Shown here: positions 10,523 to 19,565 of the stretch, piece after piece | How the letters are laid out: every line of letters starts with the position of its first letter | How positions within the stretch are numbered: position 1 is the stretch's first letter | Assembly (NCBI RefSeq): GCF_003052515.2 | Contig: NZ_QARE02000009.1 | Coordinates: 1-64,000, forward strand | Direction of reading: 5' to 3' | DNA length: 64,000 nt | Source: Pseudomonas sp. RIT409 | Lineage (GTDB): Bacteria > Pseudomonadota > Gammaproteobacteria > Pseudomonadales > Pseudomonadaceae | Notes under the pieces: generated by a model | Databases searched by the model: none | Told to the model about the DNA's origin: nothing | What the model saw: the letters and a program-made list of their open reading frames with translations, nothing else | Made by a program: the position numbers and the translations under genes

Positions 10523-10548
10523 ATATCATTCACACTGATATTTACCTT
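10523..10548 (+). promoter_or_regulatory. LysR-type dyad, candidate MexT box for mexEF-oprN
   Basis: ATATCA and TGATAT form a perfect 6-bp dyad with a 7-base spacer (10523-10541), and it contains T-N11-A, the LysR-type core. Read from 10525, the site is ATCA-N5-ACTGAT-N4-ACCTT. The reported P. aeruginosa MexT box is ATCA-N5-GTCGAT-N4-ACYAT as I recall it. Spacing is identical, and ATCA, the GAT half and most of the last block agree. It lies 76-101 bases upstream of the mexE start. Its role is inferred, and no mexT gene is in this window. Confidence 0.5.
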
Positions 10549-10587
10549 CGCCGTATTCGATTCGTGCAATAGAACCCCCGGGAACAG

Positions 10588-10618
10588 AATCCGCCAATCT
10601 CAATAACATCGGCGGATT
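10588..10618 (+). promoter_or_regulatory. Hairpin over the mexE ribosome-binding region
   Basis: AATCCGCC and GGCGGATT form a perfect 8-bp stem with a 15-base loop. Its 3' arm holds the only GG-rich stretch near the mexE ATG (10624) and is followed by TTTT. The structure could act as an attenuator-like terminator or hide the ribosome-binding site. Function is inferred. Confidence 0.4.
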
Positions 10619-10623
10619 TTCCC

Positions 10624-11865
10624 ATGGTTCAGTCACTTACTCCTCTGCGCTACCCCCTTGCCGCGTTGGCGCTGGTGGTGCTCAGTGCTTGCGGCAAAGG
10701 CCCTGAAACGGCAGCCCAGGCTCCGGCGGCGGCCAAGGTCAATGTGGCCAAGGTGCTTGAGCAGCCTGTCAACGAATGGGACGAGGTCACGGCCCGGCTG
10801 GAAGCCCCGGAAACCGTGCAGGTTCGTCCGCGCGTCTCCGGCCAGATCGACTCGGTGGCGTTCACCGACGGTGAACTGGTGAAGAAAGGCGACCTGCTGT
10901 TCCAGATCGACCCTCGCCCGTTCGAAGCGGAAGTCCATCGCCTCGAGGCGCAGCTGCAACAGGCCAAGGCAGCGTCGGTGCGCAGCAACAACGAAGCGCA
11001 ACGTGGCGAGCGTCTGCGCACCAACAACGCGATCTCCGCCGAACTGGCTGACTCGCGGACCACCACCGCCCAGGAATCCAAAGCCGCGGTCGCCGCCATT
11101 CAGGCACAACTGGACCTGGCCCGACTGAACCTGAGCTTCACCCGCGTCACCGCGCCGATCACGGGCCGCGTCAGCCGCGCGGAAATCACCGCAGGCAACA
11201 TCGTCACCGCCGACCAGTCGATCCTCACCAGCCTGGTCTCCACCGATAAGGTCTACGCCTACTTCGACGCAGACGAGCGCGTGTTCCTGAAGTACAACCA
11301 ATTGGCCCGCGACGGCAAACGCAGCGCAACCACGCCGGTGTACATGGGCCTTTCCAATGAGGTCGAAAACCCGCACCTGGGCCAGATGAACTTCGTCGAT
11401 AACCAGGTCAACCCGCGCACCGGTACCATCCGTGGTCGCGCCGTGTTCGACAACAGCAAGGGCGAATACACCCCCGGCCTCTATGCTCGCTTGAAACTGG
11501 TGGGCAGTGGCACCTACAACGCCACCCTGATCAAGGACGAAGCGGTCGGCACCGACCTGGGCAAGAAGTTCGTGTTGGTGGTGGACAAGGACAACAAGGC
11601 GACGTACCGCAATGTTGAGCTGGGGCCGAAACTCGAAGGCTTGCGCATCGTACGCAGCGGCCTCGCCAAAGACGACCGCATCATCGTCAGCGGCTTGCAA
11701 CGCGTTCGTCCCGGCTCGCCGATCGATCCGCAAGACACGCCAATGGCCAGCCCCGAGACCCTCGCGGCCCTGCAGCAACAACGCCAAGCACTCGAAGCCA
11801 GCAACCAGCCTCAGGCCCAGAAGAAACTGGACGCCAAGGTTGCCGCTGCTGCGTCACGCGGTTAA
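10624..11865 (+). CDS. mexE: RND efflux periplasmic adaptor, MexE type
   Basis: This is a membrane-fusion lipoprotein of 413 residues. The signal peptide ends in a lipobox, LSAC. It is followed by the beta-barrel/lipoyl segment (VRPRVSGQIDSVAFTDGELVKKGDLLFQIDPRPF), an alpha-hairpin of about 100 residues, the second lipoyl half (LNLSFTRVTAPITGRVSRAEITAGN) and the barrel domain. The C-terminal tail is rich in Gln and Ala. It links the inner-membrane pump to the outer-membrane channel. The identity is fixed by the strongly MexF-like gene 12 bases downstream. The start has only a weak Shine-Dalgarno, within a hairpin. Confidence 0.93.
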   Translation: MVQSLTPLRYPLAALALVVLSACGKGPETAAQAPAAAKVNVAKVLEQPVNEWDEVTARLEAPETVQVRPRVSGQIDSVAFTDGELVKKGDLLFQIDPRPFEAEVHRLEAQLQQAKAASVRSNNEAQRGERLRTNNAISAELADSRTTTAQESKAAVAAIQAQLDLARLNLSFTRVTAPITGRVSRAEITAGNIVTADQSILTSLVSTDKVYAYFDADERVFLKYNQLARDGKRSATTPVYMGLSNEVENPHLGQMNFVDNQVNPRTGTIRGRAVFDNSKGEYTPGLYARLKLVGSGTYNATLIKDEAVGTDLGKKFVLVVDKDNKATYRNVELGPKLEGLRIVRSGLAKDDRIIVSGLQRVRPGSPIDPQDTPMASPETLAALQQQRQALEASNQPQAQKKLDAKVAAAASRG

Positions 11866-11877
11866 GGGACTTACTTC

Positions 11878-14800
11878 ATGAATTTTTCCAAATTCTTCAT
11901 CACGCGACCGATCTTCGCAGCGGTGCTTTCACTGCTGATCCTGATCGGCGGCGCCATCTCGCTGTTCCAGCTACCGATCAGCGAATACCCGGAAGTCGTG
12001 CCGCCGACCGTGGTCGTGCGCGCCAACTTCCCCGGCGCAAACCCCAAGGTCATCGGCGAAACCGTTGCCGCTCCGCTGGAGCAGGCCATCACCGGGGTCG
12101 AGAACATGCTCTACATGTCCTCGCAAGCCACCGCCGATGGCAAACTGACCCTGACCATCACCTTTGCGCTGGGCACCAATCTGGATACCGCGCAGGTCCA
12201 GGTGCAGAACCGTGTCACGCGAACCGAACCGAAGCTGCCTGAAGAGGTGACGCGCATCGGTATTACCGTGGACAAGGCCTCGCCCGACCTGACCATGGTG
12301 GTCCACCTGACCTCGCCCGACCAGCGTTACGACATGCTCTACCTCTCCAACTACGCCGTGCTCAACATCAAGGATGAGCTGGCCCGTCTGAACGGTGTGG
12401 GTGACGTGCAATTGTTCGGTATGGGTGACTACTCGCTGCGTATCTGGCTGGACCCGAACAAGACCGCATCGCGCAACATCACCGCCACCGACGTGGTCAA
12501 CGCCATTCGCGAGCAGAACCGCCAGGTCGCTGCCGGTCAACTGGGCGCACCGCCCTCGCCGAGCGCCACCAGCTTCCAGATGTCGATCAACACCCAGGGC
12601 CGCCTGGTCACTGAAGAAGAGTTTGAAAACATCATCGTTCGCTCAGGCGAAAACGGCGAAATCACCCGCGTCAAAGACATTGCCCGTGTCGAGCTGGGCT
12701 CCAGCCAATACGCGCTGCGTTCGTTGCTGAACAATCAGCCGGCGGTAGCCATTCCGATCTTTCAACGCCCGGGCTCCAACGCCATCGACATTTCCAACGA
12801 AGTGCGCGAGGAAATGGAGCTGCTCAAGAAGAGCTTCCCCGAAGGCATGGACTACAGCATCGTCTATGACCCGACCATCTTCGTGCGCGGCTCCATCGAA
12901 GCGGTGGTGCACACGCTGTTCGAAGCGCTGATCCTGGTGGTCCTGGTGGTGATCCTGTTCCTGCAGACCTGGCGTGCCTCGATCATTCCGCTGGCTGCTG
13001 TGCCGGTGTCGCTGATCGGTACCTTCGCGGTCATGCACCTGTTCGGTTTCTCGCTCAACGCGCTGTCGTTGTTCGGTCTGGTACTGGCCATCGGTATCGT
13101 CGTGGACGACGCCATCGTCGTGGTGGAGAACGTCGAGCGGAACATCGAACTCGGCCATAAGCCGATGGAAGCCACGCAGATCGCCATGCGCGAAGTGACC
13201 GGCCCCATCATCGCGACGGCCCTGGTGCTGTGTGCGGTGTTCGTACCGGCGGCGTTCATCTCCGGCCTCACGGGGCAGTTCTACAAGCAGTTCGCGTTGA
13301 CCATCGCCATCTCGACGGTGATCTCGGCCTTCAACTCGCTGACCCTTTCCCCGGCATTGGCGGCCGTGTTGCTCAAGGGCCACGACGAACCGAAGGACGG
13401 CTTCTCGCGCTTCCTCGACAAGCTGCTGGGCGGTTGGCTGTTCGGTCCGTTCAACCGCGTGTTCGTGAAAGCCAGTAACCGCTATGTGGGTGCCGTGGGC
13501 CGCGTGATTCGTGTCAGCGGTGTCGCGCTGCTGGTTTATGCGGGCCTGATCGTGATGACCTGGCTGGGCTTCTCGACCACACCGACCGGTTTCGTGCCGC
13601 AGCAGGACAAGCAGTACCTGGTCGCCTTTGCGCAACTGCCGGATGCCGCGAGCCTGGACCGCACCGAAGACGTGATCAAGCGCATGTCGGACATCGCCCT
13701 CAAGCAACCGGGCGTGGAAAGCGCGGTCGCCTTCCCGGGTCTGTCGATCAACGGCTTCACCAACAGTCCCAACTCCGGCATCGTGTTCGTGACCCTCAAG
13801 CCGTTCGACGAACGCACAGCCGCCGATGAATCCGCCGGAGCCATCGCCGGGGCGCTGAACGGCAAGTACGCCGCGATTCAGGAAGCCTACATGGCGATCT
13901 TCCCGCCGCCGCCGGTACAGGGCCTGGGCACGATCGGCGGTTTCCGCCTGCAGATCGAAGACCGCGGCAACCTGGGCTATGACGAGCTCTATAAAGAGAC
14001 GATGAACGTCATCGCCAAGAGCCGCAGCGTGCCGGAGCTGGCAGCGCTGTTCACCAGTTACACCGTGAACGTGCCCCAAGTCGATGCCGCGATCGACCGG
14101 GAAAAGGCGAAGACCCACGGCGTGGCCATCAGCGACATTTTCGACACCCTGCAGGTGTACCTCGGTTCGCTGTATGCCAACGACTTCAACCGTTTCGGTC
14201 GGACCTATCAGGTCAACGTTCAGGCTGAGCAGCAGTTCCGTCAGGACGCCGAGCAGATCGGCCAACTGAAAGTGCGCAACAACCTGGGGGAGATGATTCC
14301 GCTGGCAACCCTGCTCAAGGTCACCAACAGCTCGGGGCCTGACCGGGTCATGCACTACAACGGCTTCATCACCGCCGAGATCAACGGCGCCGCCGGGCCC
14401 GGCTACAGCTCGGGCCAAGCGGAAGCGGCCATGAACAAGCTGCTCAAGCAAGAGCTGCCCAACGGCATGACCTACGAGTGGACCGACCTGACCTACCAAC
14501 AGATCCTGTCGGGCAACACCGCCCTGCTGGTGTTCCCGCTCTGCGTGTTGCTGGCGTTCTTGGTGCTGGCGGCGCTGTATGAAAGCTGGAGCCTGCCGCT
14601 GGCCGTCATCCTGATCGTGCCGATGACCCTGCTGTCCGCCATCGCCGGCGTGATCATTGCCGGCAGCGACAACAACATCTTCACCCAGATCGGCCTGATC
14701 GTACTGGTGGGCCTGGCGTGCAAGAACGCGATCCTCATCGTCGAGTTCGCCAAGGACGAGCAGGAAAAAGGCAAGACCCCGCTGGAGGCGGTCCTTGAGG

Positions 14801-15069
14801 CCTGCCGCCTGCGTCTGCGCCCGATCCTGATGACCTCCTTCGCGTTCATCATGGGCGTCGTCCCGCTGGTGCTGTCCAGCGGCGCAGGTGCCGAGATGCG
14901 TCATGCCATGGGCGTGGCGGTGTTCTCCGGGATGCTTGGCGTGACCTTCTTCGGTCTGCTGTTGACCCCTGTGTTTTATGTGCTGATTCGTAACTACGTT
15001 GGACGCAAAGAGGCGCGTAAGGCAGCCAAGGCTCAACGCGTTCAAAACATCGCCCCGGAGGCTCATTGA
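11878..15069 (+). CDS. mexF: RND efflux pump inner-membrane transporter, MexF type
   Basis: The product has 1063 residues, essentially the length of P. aeruginosa MexF. It begins MNFSKFFITRPIFAAVLSL and shows the RND plan: helix 1, a large periplasmic loop, helices 2-6 with the proton-relay motif (GLVLAIGIVVDDAIVVVENV, two adjacent Asp), a second large loop, and helices 8-12 with GLACKNAILIVEFAKD. MexEF-OprN exports chloramphenicol, fluoroquinolones, trimethoprim and quorum-sensing precursors in P. aeruginosa; substrates here are presumed similar. The stop overlaps the oprN ATG (TGATG). Confidence 0.96.
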   Translation: MNFSKFFITRPIFAAVLSLLILIGGAISLFQLPISEYPEVVPPTVVVRANFPGANPKVIGETVAAPLEQAITGVENMLYMSSQATADGKLTLTITFALGTNLDTAQVQVQNRVTRTEPKLPEEVTRIGITVDKASPDLTMVVHLTSPDQRYDMLYLSNYAVLNIKDELARLNGVGDVQLFGMGDYSLRIWLDPNKTASRNITATDVVNAIREQNRQVAAGQLGAPPSPSATSFQMSINTQGRLVTEEEFENIIVRSGENGEITRVKDIARVELGSSQYALRSLLNNQPAVAIPIFQRPGSNAIDISNEVREEMELLKKSFPEGMDYSIVYDPTIFVRGSIEAVVHTLFEALILVVLVVILFLQTWRASIIPLAAVPVSLIGTFAVMHLFGFSLNALSLFGLVLAIGIVVDDAIVVVENVERNIELGHKPMEATQIAMREVTGPIIATALVLCAVFVPAAFISGLTGQFYKQFALTIAISTVISAFNSLTLSPALAAVLLKGHDEPKDGFSRFLDKLLGGWLFGPFNRVFVKASNRYVGAVGRVIRVSGVALLVYAGLIVMTWLGFSTTPTGFVPQQDKQYLVAFAQLPDAASLDRTEDVIKRMSDIALKQPGVESAVAFPGLSINGFTNSPNSGIVFVTLKPFDERTAADESAGAIAGALNGKYAAIQEAYMAIFPPPPVQGLGTIGGFRLQIEDRGNLGYDELYKETMNVIAKSRSVPELAALFTSYTVNVPQVDAAIDREKAKTHGVAISDIFDTLQVYLGSLYANDFNRFGRTYQVNVQAEQQFRQDAEQIGQLKVRNNLGEMIPLATLLKVTNSSGPDRVMHYNGFITAEINGAAGPGYSSGQAEAAMNKLLKQELPNGMTYEWTDLTYQQILSGNTALLVFPLCVLLAFLVLAALYESWSLPLAVILIVPMTLLSAIAGVIIAGSDNNIFTQIGLIVLVGLACKNAILIVEFAKDEQEKGKTPLEAVLEACRLRLRPILMTSFAFIMGVVPLVLSSGAGAEMRHAMGVAVFSGMLGVTFFGLLLTPVFYVLIRNYVGRKEARKAAKAQRVQNIAPEAH

Positions 15070-16466
15070 TGAAGGCTGCAAAACTCTTCCTGCCGAGCCT
15101 GTTGGTCCTGGCGCTGGCGGCATGTGCCGTCGGCCCCGACTACAAGACGCCGGATACCGCGGCGGCCAATATTCAGGCCGCCGCACAGGGCAACTACGAC
15201 CGCGGCCGCACCGAAACCATCTGGTGGCAGCAGTTCGAAGACCCGACGCTGAACAAACTGGTGGCCCAATCGCTGCAAGGCAACCGAGAGCTGCGCGTGG
15301 CGTTCGCCCGCCTGAAGGCCGCTCGTGCCATTCGCGACGACATCAGCAACGACGCCATGCCGGTGGTCACCAGCCGTGCCAGCAGCGAGGTCGGTCGAGC
15401 TCAGGTCCCTGGAGAAACCGAGCACCGGGTCAACCAGGAGCGCTATGACCTGGGCCTGGACATGGCCTGGGAAATCGACCTGTTCGGCCGTATCCAGCGC
15501 GAGCTGGAAGCCAGTGAGGCCGATCAGCAGGTGGCCGAAGCCAACCTCTATCAATTGCAGGTGACCATGATCGCCGAACTGGTGGACGCTTATGGCCAGT
15601 TGCGTGGCGCTCAATTGCGCGAGGACATCGCCAGGGCCAACCTGAAGAACCAGCAGGAATCCCGTGGCGTCACCGCTCAATTGCGCGACGAAGGCGTGGG
15701 CAACGAGCTGGACGTGGTACGTGCCGATGCACGGCTGGCCGCCGTGGAAGCGACCATCCCTCAACTGCAGGCCGAGCAGGCGCGCGAACGTAACCGTATC
15801 GCCACCTTGCTGGGCGAGCGTGCGGATGCCATGACCATCGACCTGAGCCCGGCAAAACTGCCGGCGATCTCCAAGGCGCTGCCCATCGGGGATCCGACGA
15901 AACTCCTGGAAAACCGCCCTGACGTGCGCAGTGCGGAGCGTCAGTTGGCCGCGCAAACCGCACGCATCGGCGTGCAGACCGCCGACCTGTTTCCACGGGT
16001 CAGCCTCAGCGGCTTCCTTGGCTTCACCGCCAGCCGTGGTTCGCAGATCGGCTCCAGTGCCGCGCAAGCCTGGGGCCTGGGCCCGAGCATCACTTGGGCG
16101 GCGTTTGACCTGGGCAGCGTAAAAGCGCGCATTCGTGGCGCCAACGCGGATGCCGAAGGCGCACTGGCCAACTACGAGCAGCAGGTCTTGCTGGCGCTGG
16201 AAGAAACCGAAAACGCGTTCAGTGACTACGACAAGCGTCAGCAGCGCCTGGTGTCGCTGGTACGTCAGAGCGAGTCCAGCCGCAAGGCAGCGGATCTCGC
16301 CAACATCCAGTACCGCGAAGGCACGGCGGACTTCCTGGTGCTGTTGGATGCCGAGCGCGAGCGTCTGGCCGCCGAGGACAGCCAGGCCCTGGCCGAGATC
16401 GAGCTGTACCGCGGCATCGTCGCGATCTACAAAGCGTTGGGCGGTGGCTGGCAGCCCAACGCCTGA
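15069..16466 (+). CDS. oprN: RND outer-membrane channel lipoprotein, OprN type
   Basis: This is a TolC-like channel of 465 residues with a lipoprotein signal (LALAACAVGPDY) and two outer-membrane efflux repeats. The typical motifs are WWQQFEDPTLNKLV, EIDLFGRIQRELEAS, LLENRPDVRSAERQLAA and QYREGTADFLVLLDAERER. I used the ATG at 15069, which overlaps the mexF stop. A TTG three bases earlier is in frame but less likely. It completes the tripartite pump and is the last gene of the operon, closed by a strong terminator. Confidence 0.95.
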   Translation: MKAAKLFLPSLLVLALAACAVGPDYKTPDTAAANIQAAAQGNYDRGRTETIWWQQFEDPTLNKLVAQSLQGNRELRVAFARLKAARAIRDDISNDAMPVVTSRASSEVGRAQVPGETEHRVNQERYDLGLDMAWEIDLFGRIQRELEASEADQQVAEANLYQLQVTMIAELVDAYGQLRGAQLREDIARANLKNQQESRGVTAQLRDEGVGNELDVVRADARLAAVEATIPQLQAEQARERNRIATLLGERADAMTIDLSPAKLPAISKALPIGDPTKLLENRPDVRSAERQLAAQTARIGVQTADLFPRVSLSGFLGFTASRGSQIGSSAAQAWGLGPSITWAAFDLGSVKARIRGANADAEGALANYEQQVLLALEETENAFSDYDKRQQRLVSLVRQSESSRKAADLANIQYREGTADFLVLLDAERERLAAEDSQALAEIELYRGIVAIYKALGGGWQPNA

Positions 16467-16510
16467 TCGCCGACACCTGACGCCAAGGAACGCGATCCGT
16501 TAGCCCGCAG

Positions 16511-16542
16511 AGCCTCGGACTCGCAAGGTCCGAGGCTTTTTA
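16511..16542 (+). terminator. Rho-independent terminator of mexEF-oprN
   Basis: AGCCTCGGAC and GTCCGAGGCT form a perfect 10-bp stem with a 7-base loop, followed by TTTTTA. Confidence 0.92.
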
Positions 16543-16609
16543 TTGCCCCGGCGTTTGACACTCGCCATCGACTCCCCGAAGCTGATTGTTCGCCGCCACG
16601 GAAACCCTT

Positions 16610-17707
16610 ATGCCAAAAGCGCCTCTTCCGCCCTCACCTGCCGCAGTCAAAGCACGCCGTCGCTGGATCGTCGGCATCGCCGCGACGGTGGCCGTGATGG
16701 TCATCGGGCTGGCGCTGTTGGTGCGCAATTGGCATGCGCCGCCGGCCCCGCCCGTGGTCAATCACAGCTATGCCGAAGCGCTGGAACAAGCGCACGATGG
16801 CAAACCCGGCGCCGCCCGAGTGCTCTACCAACAGTTGAGCCGCACCGACCTGTCGGACATACGCCGCGCCGGCCTGCTGGCTGAGCTGGTGAATTACCCC
16901 AGTACTCAGGCGCTGAAGATTCTCGACGGCGACCTCAAGCGTTCCGTGCCGCTGGTTCAACAGGCAGCCATCGACACCGTGGCGGCGCTGGTCCCCGAGG
17001 CACAGCGCAGCGTATTGATCGGCCCGCTGCTCGAGGACCCCGACGCGAATGTGCGTTACAGCGCCGTTCGCGCGCTGCTGGGTCTGACCCCGGATGATGT
17101 CGGTTTGTATTACGGAACGTTGCAGGACGCCGCCACCGATTACGCGCACTTCCTGGCCGCGCAACCGCCCAGTGGTCAAAGCCAGACACAATTGGCCCGG
17201 CTGTACATCAACCAGGGCGACATGCCCAAGGCGTTCGACGCGTTGGCCCTGGCACTGAAACTGGAGCCAGACAACGTCCAGGCGGAACTGGCGCTCATCG
17301 AGTTGCTGGATCAGCAAGGGCAAAGCGACCGCTCACGCCAGCAACTGGCGCAATGGCTGGAACGGCACCCTCAGTCCTCCCTGCTGCAGCACGCCCTTGG
17401 ACGCTGGTTGTTGCGTCACCAGCAGCATGAGTACGCACTGCTGGCCCTGGCCAAGGCCGTGGAGCTGGAACCTGAGAACAATGACTATCGCTACGACCTG
17501 GCGGTCGCCTTGCACGACCTGCAGCAACTGGAACCGGCGCAGCGACAACTTGAGGACATTCTGCAGCGCCAGCCGGCCAACCGCCGTGCGCGAATTCTAC
17601 TGATTCGTTATTGGAAAGAGTCCGGGCAACTGCAGAAAGTCCAAGTGCTGCTCGCCGAGCTCGAACAGTTGAATCCTGACGATCCTGCGCTGCAACAGGG
17701 CTTGTAA
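16610..17707 (+). CDS. Membrane-anchored TPR protein of unknown role
   Basis: The product has 365 residues. A short basic N terminus and one membrane helix (about 20-45, WIVGIAATVAVMVIGLALLV) are followed by helical repeats. The first part (about 60-170) looks HEAT-like, and the second (about 190-365) has TPR units such as LARLYINQGDMPKAFDALALALKLEPDN. The domain should face the periplasm. TPR proteins are scaffolds, and no enzyme motif is present. I chose the ATG at 16610 because GGAAA lies just upstream; the TTG at 16586 has no support. It lies after the efflux terminator, so it is a separate unit. A GGGGAA/TTCCCC hairpin (17727-17748) follows the stop. Confidence 0.75.
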   Translation: MPKAPLPPSPAAVKARRRWIVGIAATVAVMVIGLALLVRNWHAPPAPPVVNHSYAEALEQAHDGKPGAARVLYQQLSRTDLSDIRRAGLLAELVNYPSTQALKILDGDLKRSVPLVQQAAIDTVAALVPEAQRSVLIGPLLEDPDANVRYSAVRALLGLTPDDVGLYYGTLQDAATDYAHFLAAQPPSGQSQTQLARLYINQGDMPKAFDALALALKLEPDNVQAELALIELLDQQGQSDRSRQQLAQWLERHPQSSLLQHALGRWLLRHQQHEYALLALAKAVELEPENNDYRYDLAVALHDLQQLEPAQRQLEDILQRQPANRRARILLIRYWKESGQLQKVQVLLAELEQLNPDDPALQQGL

Positions 17708-18078
17708 ACTGCGCGTGTCACCGTCCGGGGAATTGCGATAGTTTCCCCTGACGACATAGTTCAGGAAATTACTTACACGCCTACTGTCCCGCCTCGACTT
17801 ATTTTTTCGATCGGATTATCGCGTTGAAGAAGTTTCATATAACAAATGCGCTGCGCCTGTTTTCCAACTCGAAAAAAACGTGCATTATTTGCCCGTAGCG
17901 ACTTACAACTACCTCGCCACCCATGAGCCGCTGACAACACCCTCTTAGTTTCTTCACGGGTGACAACGCCTAGGCCGGGTAGTCATTAAATGAGCACAAG
18001 ACCTGCGTCGGCTCCCCGATCACGTCTATGTTGCTTGCGTTGGGCTGACAACAGCCAATTACCGCCGGAGTACTATTT
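17708..18078 (+). other. Intergenic region, mvaU leader and promoter zone
   Basis: No convincing gene is present. The stretch is clearly more AT-rich than its surroundings. It starts with a GGGGAA-N10-TTCCCC hairpin (17727-17748) that could end the TPR transcript. The rest probably holds the mvaU promoter. MvaT/MvaU proteins bind AT-rich DNA and commonly regulate themselves, so self-binding here is plausible but is inference. Confidence 0.4.
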
Positions 18079-18444
18079 TTGTCCAGACTTGCCGAGTTTC
18101 GCGCCGCAGAAAAAGCCCTTCAGGAACAGCTGGCTCAGCTGGAAAACCTGAAGAACGATGCCGGACTGAAGAAGGAGATCGAATTCGAGCAGAAGCTTCA
18201 GGCGCTCATGAGCACCTATGACAAGAGCCTGCGTGACATCATCGCTATCCTTGACCCGAATCCTTCAGCTGCGCTGGCCGCGGCCCCTGCCGGTCCGAAG
18301 CGTCGTCGGGCCCGGGTGGTCAAGGTTTATCACAACCCGCACACAGGCGAACTGATCGAAACCAAGGGTGGCAATCACCGCGGTCTGAAAGCCTGGAAAG
18401 AGCAATACGGCGTCGAAGCTGTCGACTCCTGGTTGCGCGGCTGA
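18079..18444 (+). CDS. mvaU: H-NS-like xenogeneic silencer, MvaT/MvaU family
   Basis: The 121-residue protein begins MSRLAEFRAAEKALQEQLAQ, close to MvaU as I recall it. It has an N-terminal coiled coil for oligomerisation (about 1-60), a flexible linker with basic residues (PKRRRARVVKV), and a C-terminal DNA-binding domain (about 78-121) with TKGGNHRGLKAWKEQYG. These proteins coat AT-rich and horizontally acquired DNA and silence it. The start is a TTG supported by GGAG eight bases upstream (18067-18070). No ATG or GTG in frame would keep the conserved N terminus. MvaT is the alternative name; I favour MvaU from the N-terminal sequence. Confidence 0.85.
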   Translation: MSRLAEFRAAEKALQEQLAQLENLKNDAGLKKEIEFEQKLQALMSTYDKSLRDIIAILDPNPSAALAAAPAGPKRRRARVVKVYHNPHTGELIETKGGNHRGLKAWKEQYGVEAVDSWLRG

Positions 18445-18471
18445 TCGCTCCCTGTCAATGCGTTATAAAAC

Positions 18472-18495
18472 AGCCCCGGACTTCGGGGCTTTTTT
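18472..18495 (+). terminator. Rho-independent terminator of mvaU
   Basis: AGCCCCG and CGGGGCT pair around a GACTT loop and are followed by TTTTT. Confidence 0.92.
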
Positions 18496-18880
18496 ATTAG
18501 CGCAATAACTGAGTGAAGAATGATCATTAGCGTTTGGTTTATCCCGCCCTCCCGGTAATGAACGTTGCGGTCCGTCGTGAATGAATATCGTCTTCACCGG
18601 GTCAATTTGCCGACTGCCACTCACGCCATCATCCCTCTCGATATCTGCACAATGCAATAATCGCCAGGTGATTATTAATCTGGACGATACACACGAGGCC
18701 TTTGAAGCCATGCTCAGGCACATGAAGCAAAGATTTCCAGCGCTCCCCGCCCGTACATTGCCGACCGAAGGGAATCCACCTTCACGTTTTTTTCACACGC
18801 GTTTCTACAGGATGAAGACTGCTAATGGAAGAGCACCCCATGCCCGCTTCGGCGGGCTTCTTCTTGCCTGAAATTCGGCG
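18496..18880. other. Intergenic region with a dyad and an orphan terminator
   Basis: I see no gene that I trust here. The stretch holds a 10-bp palindrome AATGATCATT (18519-18528), a perfect dyad AATAATC-N7-GATTATT (18656-18676), and a terminator-like hairpin at 18842-18857. A 96-codon frame (18581-18871) runs through that hairpin, has no family resemblance and is not called. A short RNA ending at the hairpin is possible. Confidence 0.4.
18842..18862 (+). terminator. Terminator-like hairpin with no assigned gene
   Basis: GCCCGC and GCGGGC pair around a TTCG tetraloop and are followed by TTCTTCTT on the + strand. No convincing + strand gene ends here. The mvaU transcript already has its own terminator about 370 bases earlier. 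Confidence 0.5.
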
Positions 18881-19414
18881 TCAAGGGGACACATCCAAGC
18901 GCAGGCTGTCCCGAATACGCATCACCTCATCTCGGTTCGCCGCATAACCTTCCTTTGAACCGGCATACGACAACGACCACGCCAGCGCCTTGCTGGCCGC
19001 CGCGACCAGGGTCTGAGTCATGACGTGGACGCCGTTCTGGGTAATGGTGCACGTCGTCTCCGCGGCCGGGACCTCACCCAATGTGCTGGTCTTCATCTGC
19101 GTACAGACGCTCTGGAACCCGCCATGGACGAAATTGACCTGTACGGCCTTGCGCATCTCCAGGAGCACCCCCTGAACATTGACCTCATGACCTGGCTGCA
19201 GACGGGTCTGTGTCAGCTCCACGACCATCGCCGGATCGCCGTTGGCATCATGCTTGACCGCCCTCTGACGCATCTGCACAGCGGCATCCGTCTGAGGCAG
19301 TGCTTCGACCTCCCAGTCACTCGGCCAGATGATGAGCGTATCGGCCGCCCAGGCGCTGCCAAGCGCCATTGATAAAAAGAAACCCACAGAAAGGTAAATG
19401 CGCAACCTGAACAC
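18881..19414 (-). CDS. Exported protein of unknown function
   Basis: The protein has about 177 residues, with a signal peptide (LRIYLSVGFFLSMALGSAWA, likely cut after AWA) and a small secreted domain. Two cysteines (in SVCTQMK and TTCTI) may form a disulfide. It resembles short secreted Pseudomonas proteins of the DUF4946 kind, but I am not certain of the family. The frame extends to a GTG at 19471. I prefer the GTG at 19414 because it puts the signal peptide at the N terminus; a TTG two codons further in is also possible. It diverges from gloA. Confidence 0.6.
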   Translation of the reverse strand: MFRLRIYLSVGFFLSMALGSAWAADTLIIWPSDWEVEALPQTDAAVQMRQRAVKHDANGDPAMVVELTQTRLQPGHEVNVQGVLLEMRKAVQVNFVHGGFQSVCTQMKTSTLGEVPAAETTCTITQNGVHVMTQTLVAAASKALAWSLSYAGSKEGYAANRDEVMRIRDSLRLDVSP

Positions 19415-19565
19415 CTGACCGATGACCGAACCTGAGTGACGGAAAGTGTGAGCCACCGCGCCCGCCGTCACAAGGGCTGCGGCAATGGCGCCGCACTTTC
19501 GGGTTTGGCTCTGGCGCTGTGTCCCGTATCATTGTGCAACATTTACTGCCCCCTTCGGAGTGACC

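Noticed and set aside
12643..15186. An 847-codon open frame on the - strand opposite mexF
   Set aside because: It is antisense to mexF, and its His/Gln/Asp/Arg-rich composition is that of a codon shadow. No domain was recognised.
18581..18871. A 96-codon + strand frame after mvaU
   Set aside because: It runs through a terminator hairpin, has no homology that I can name and no good Shine-Dalgarno.
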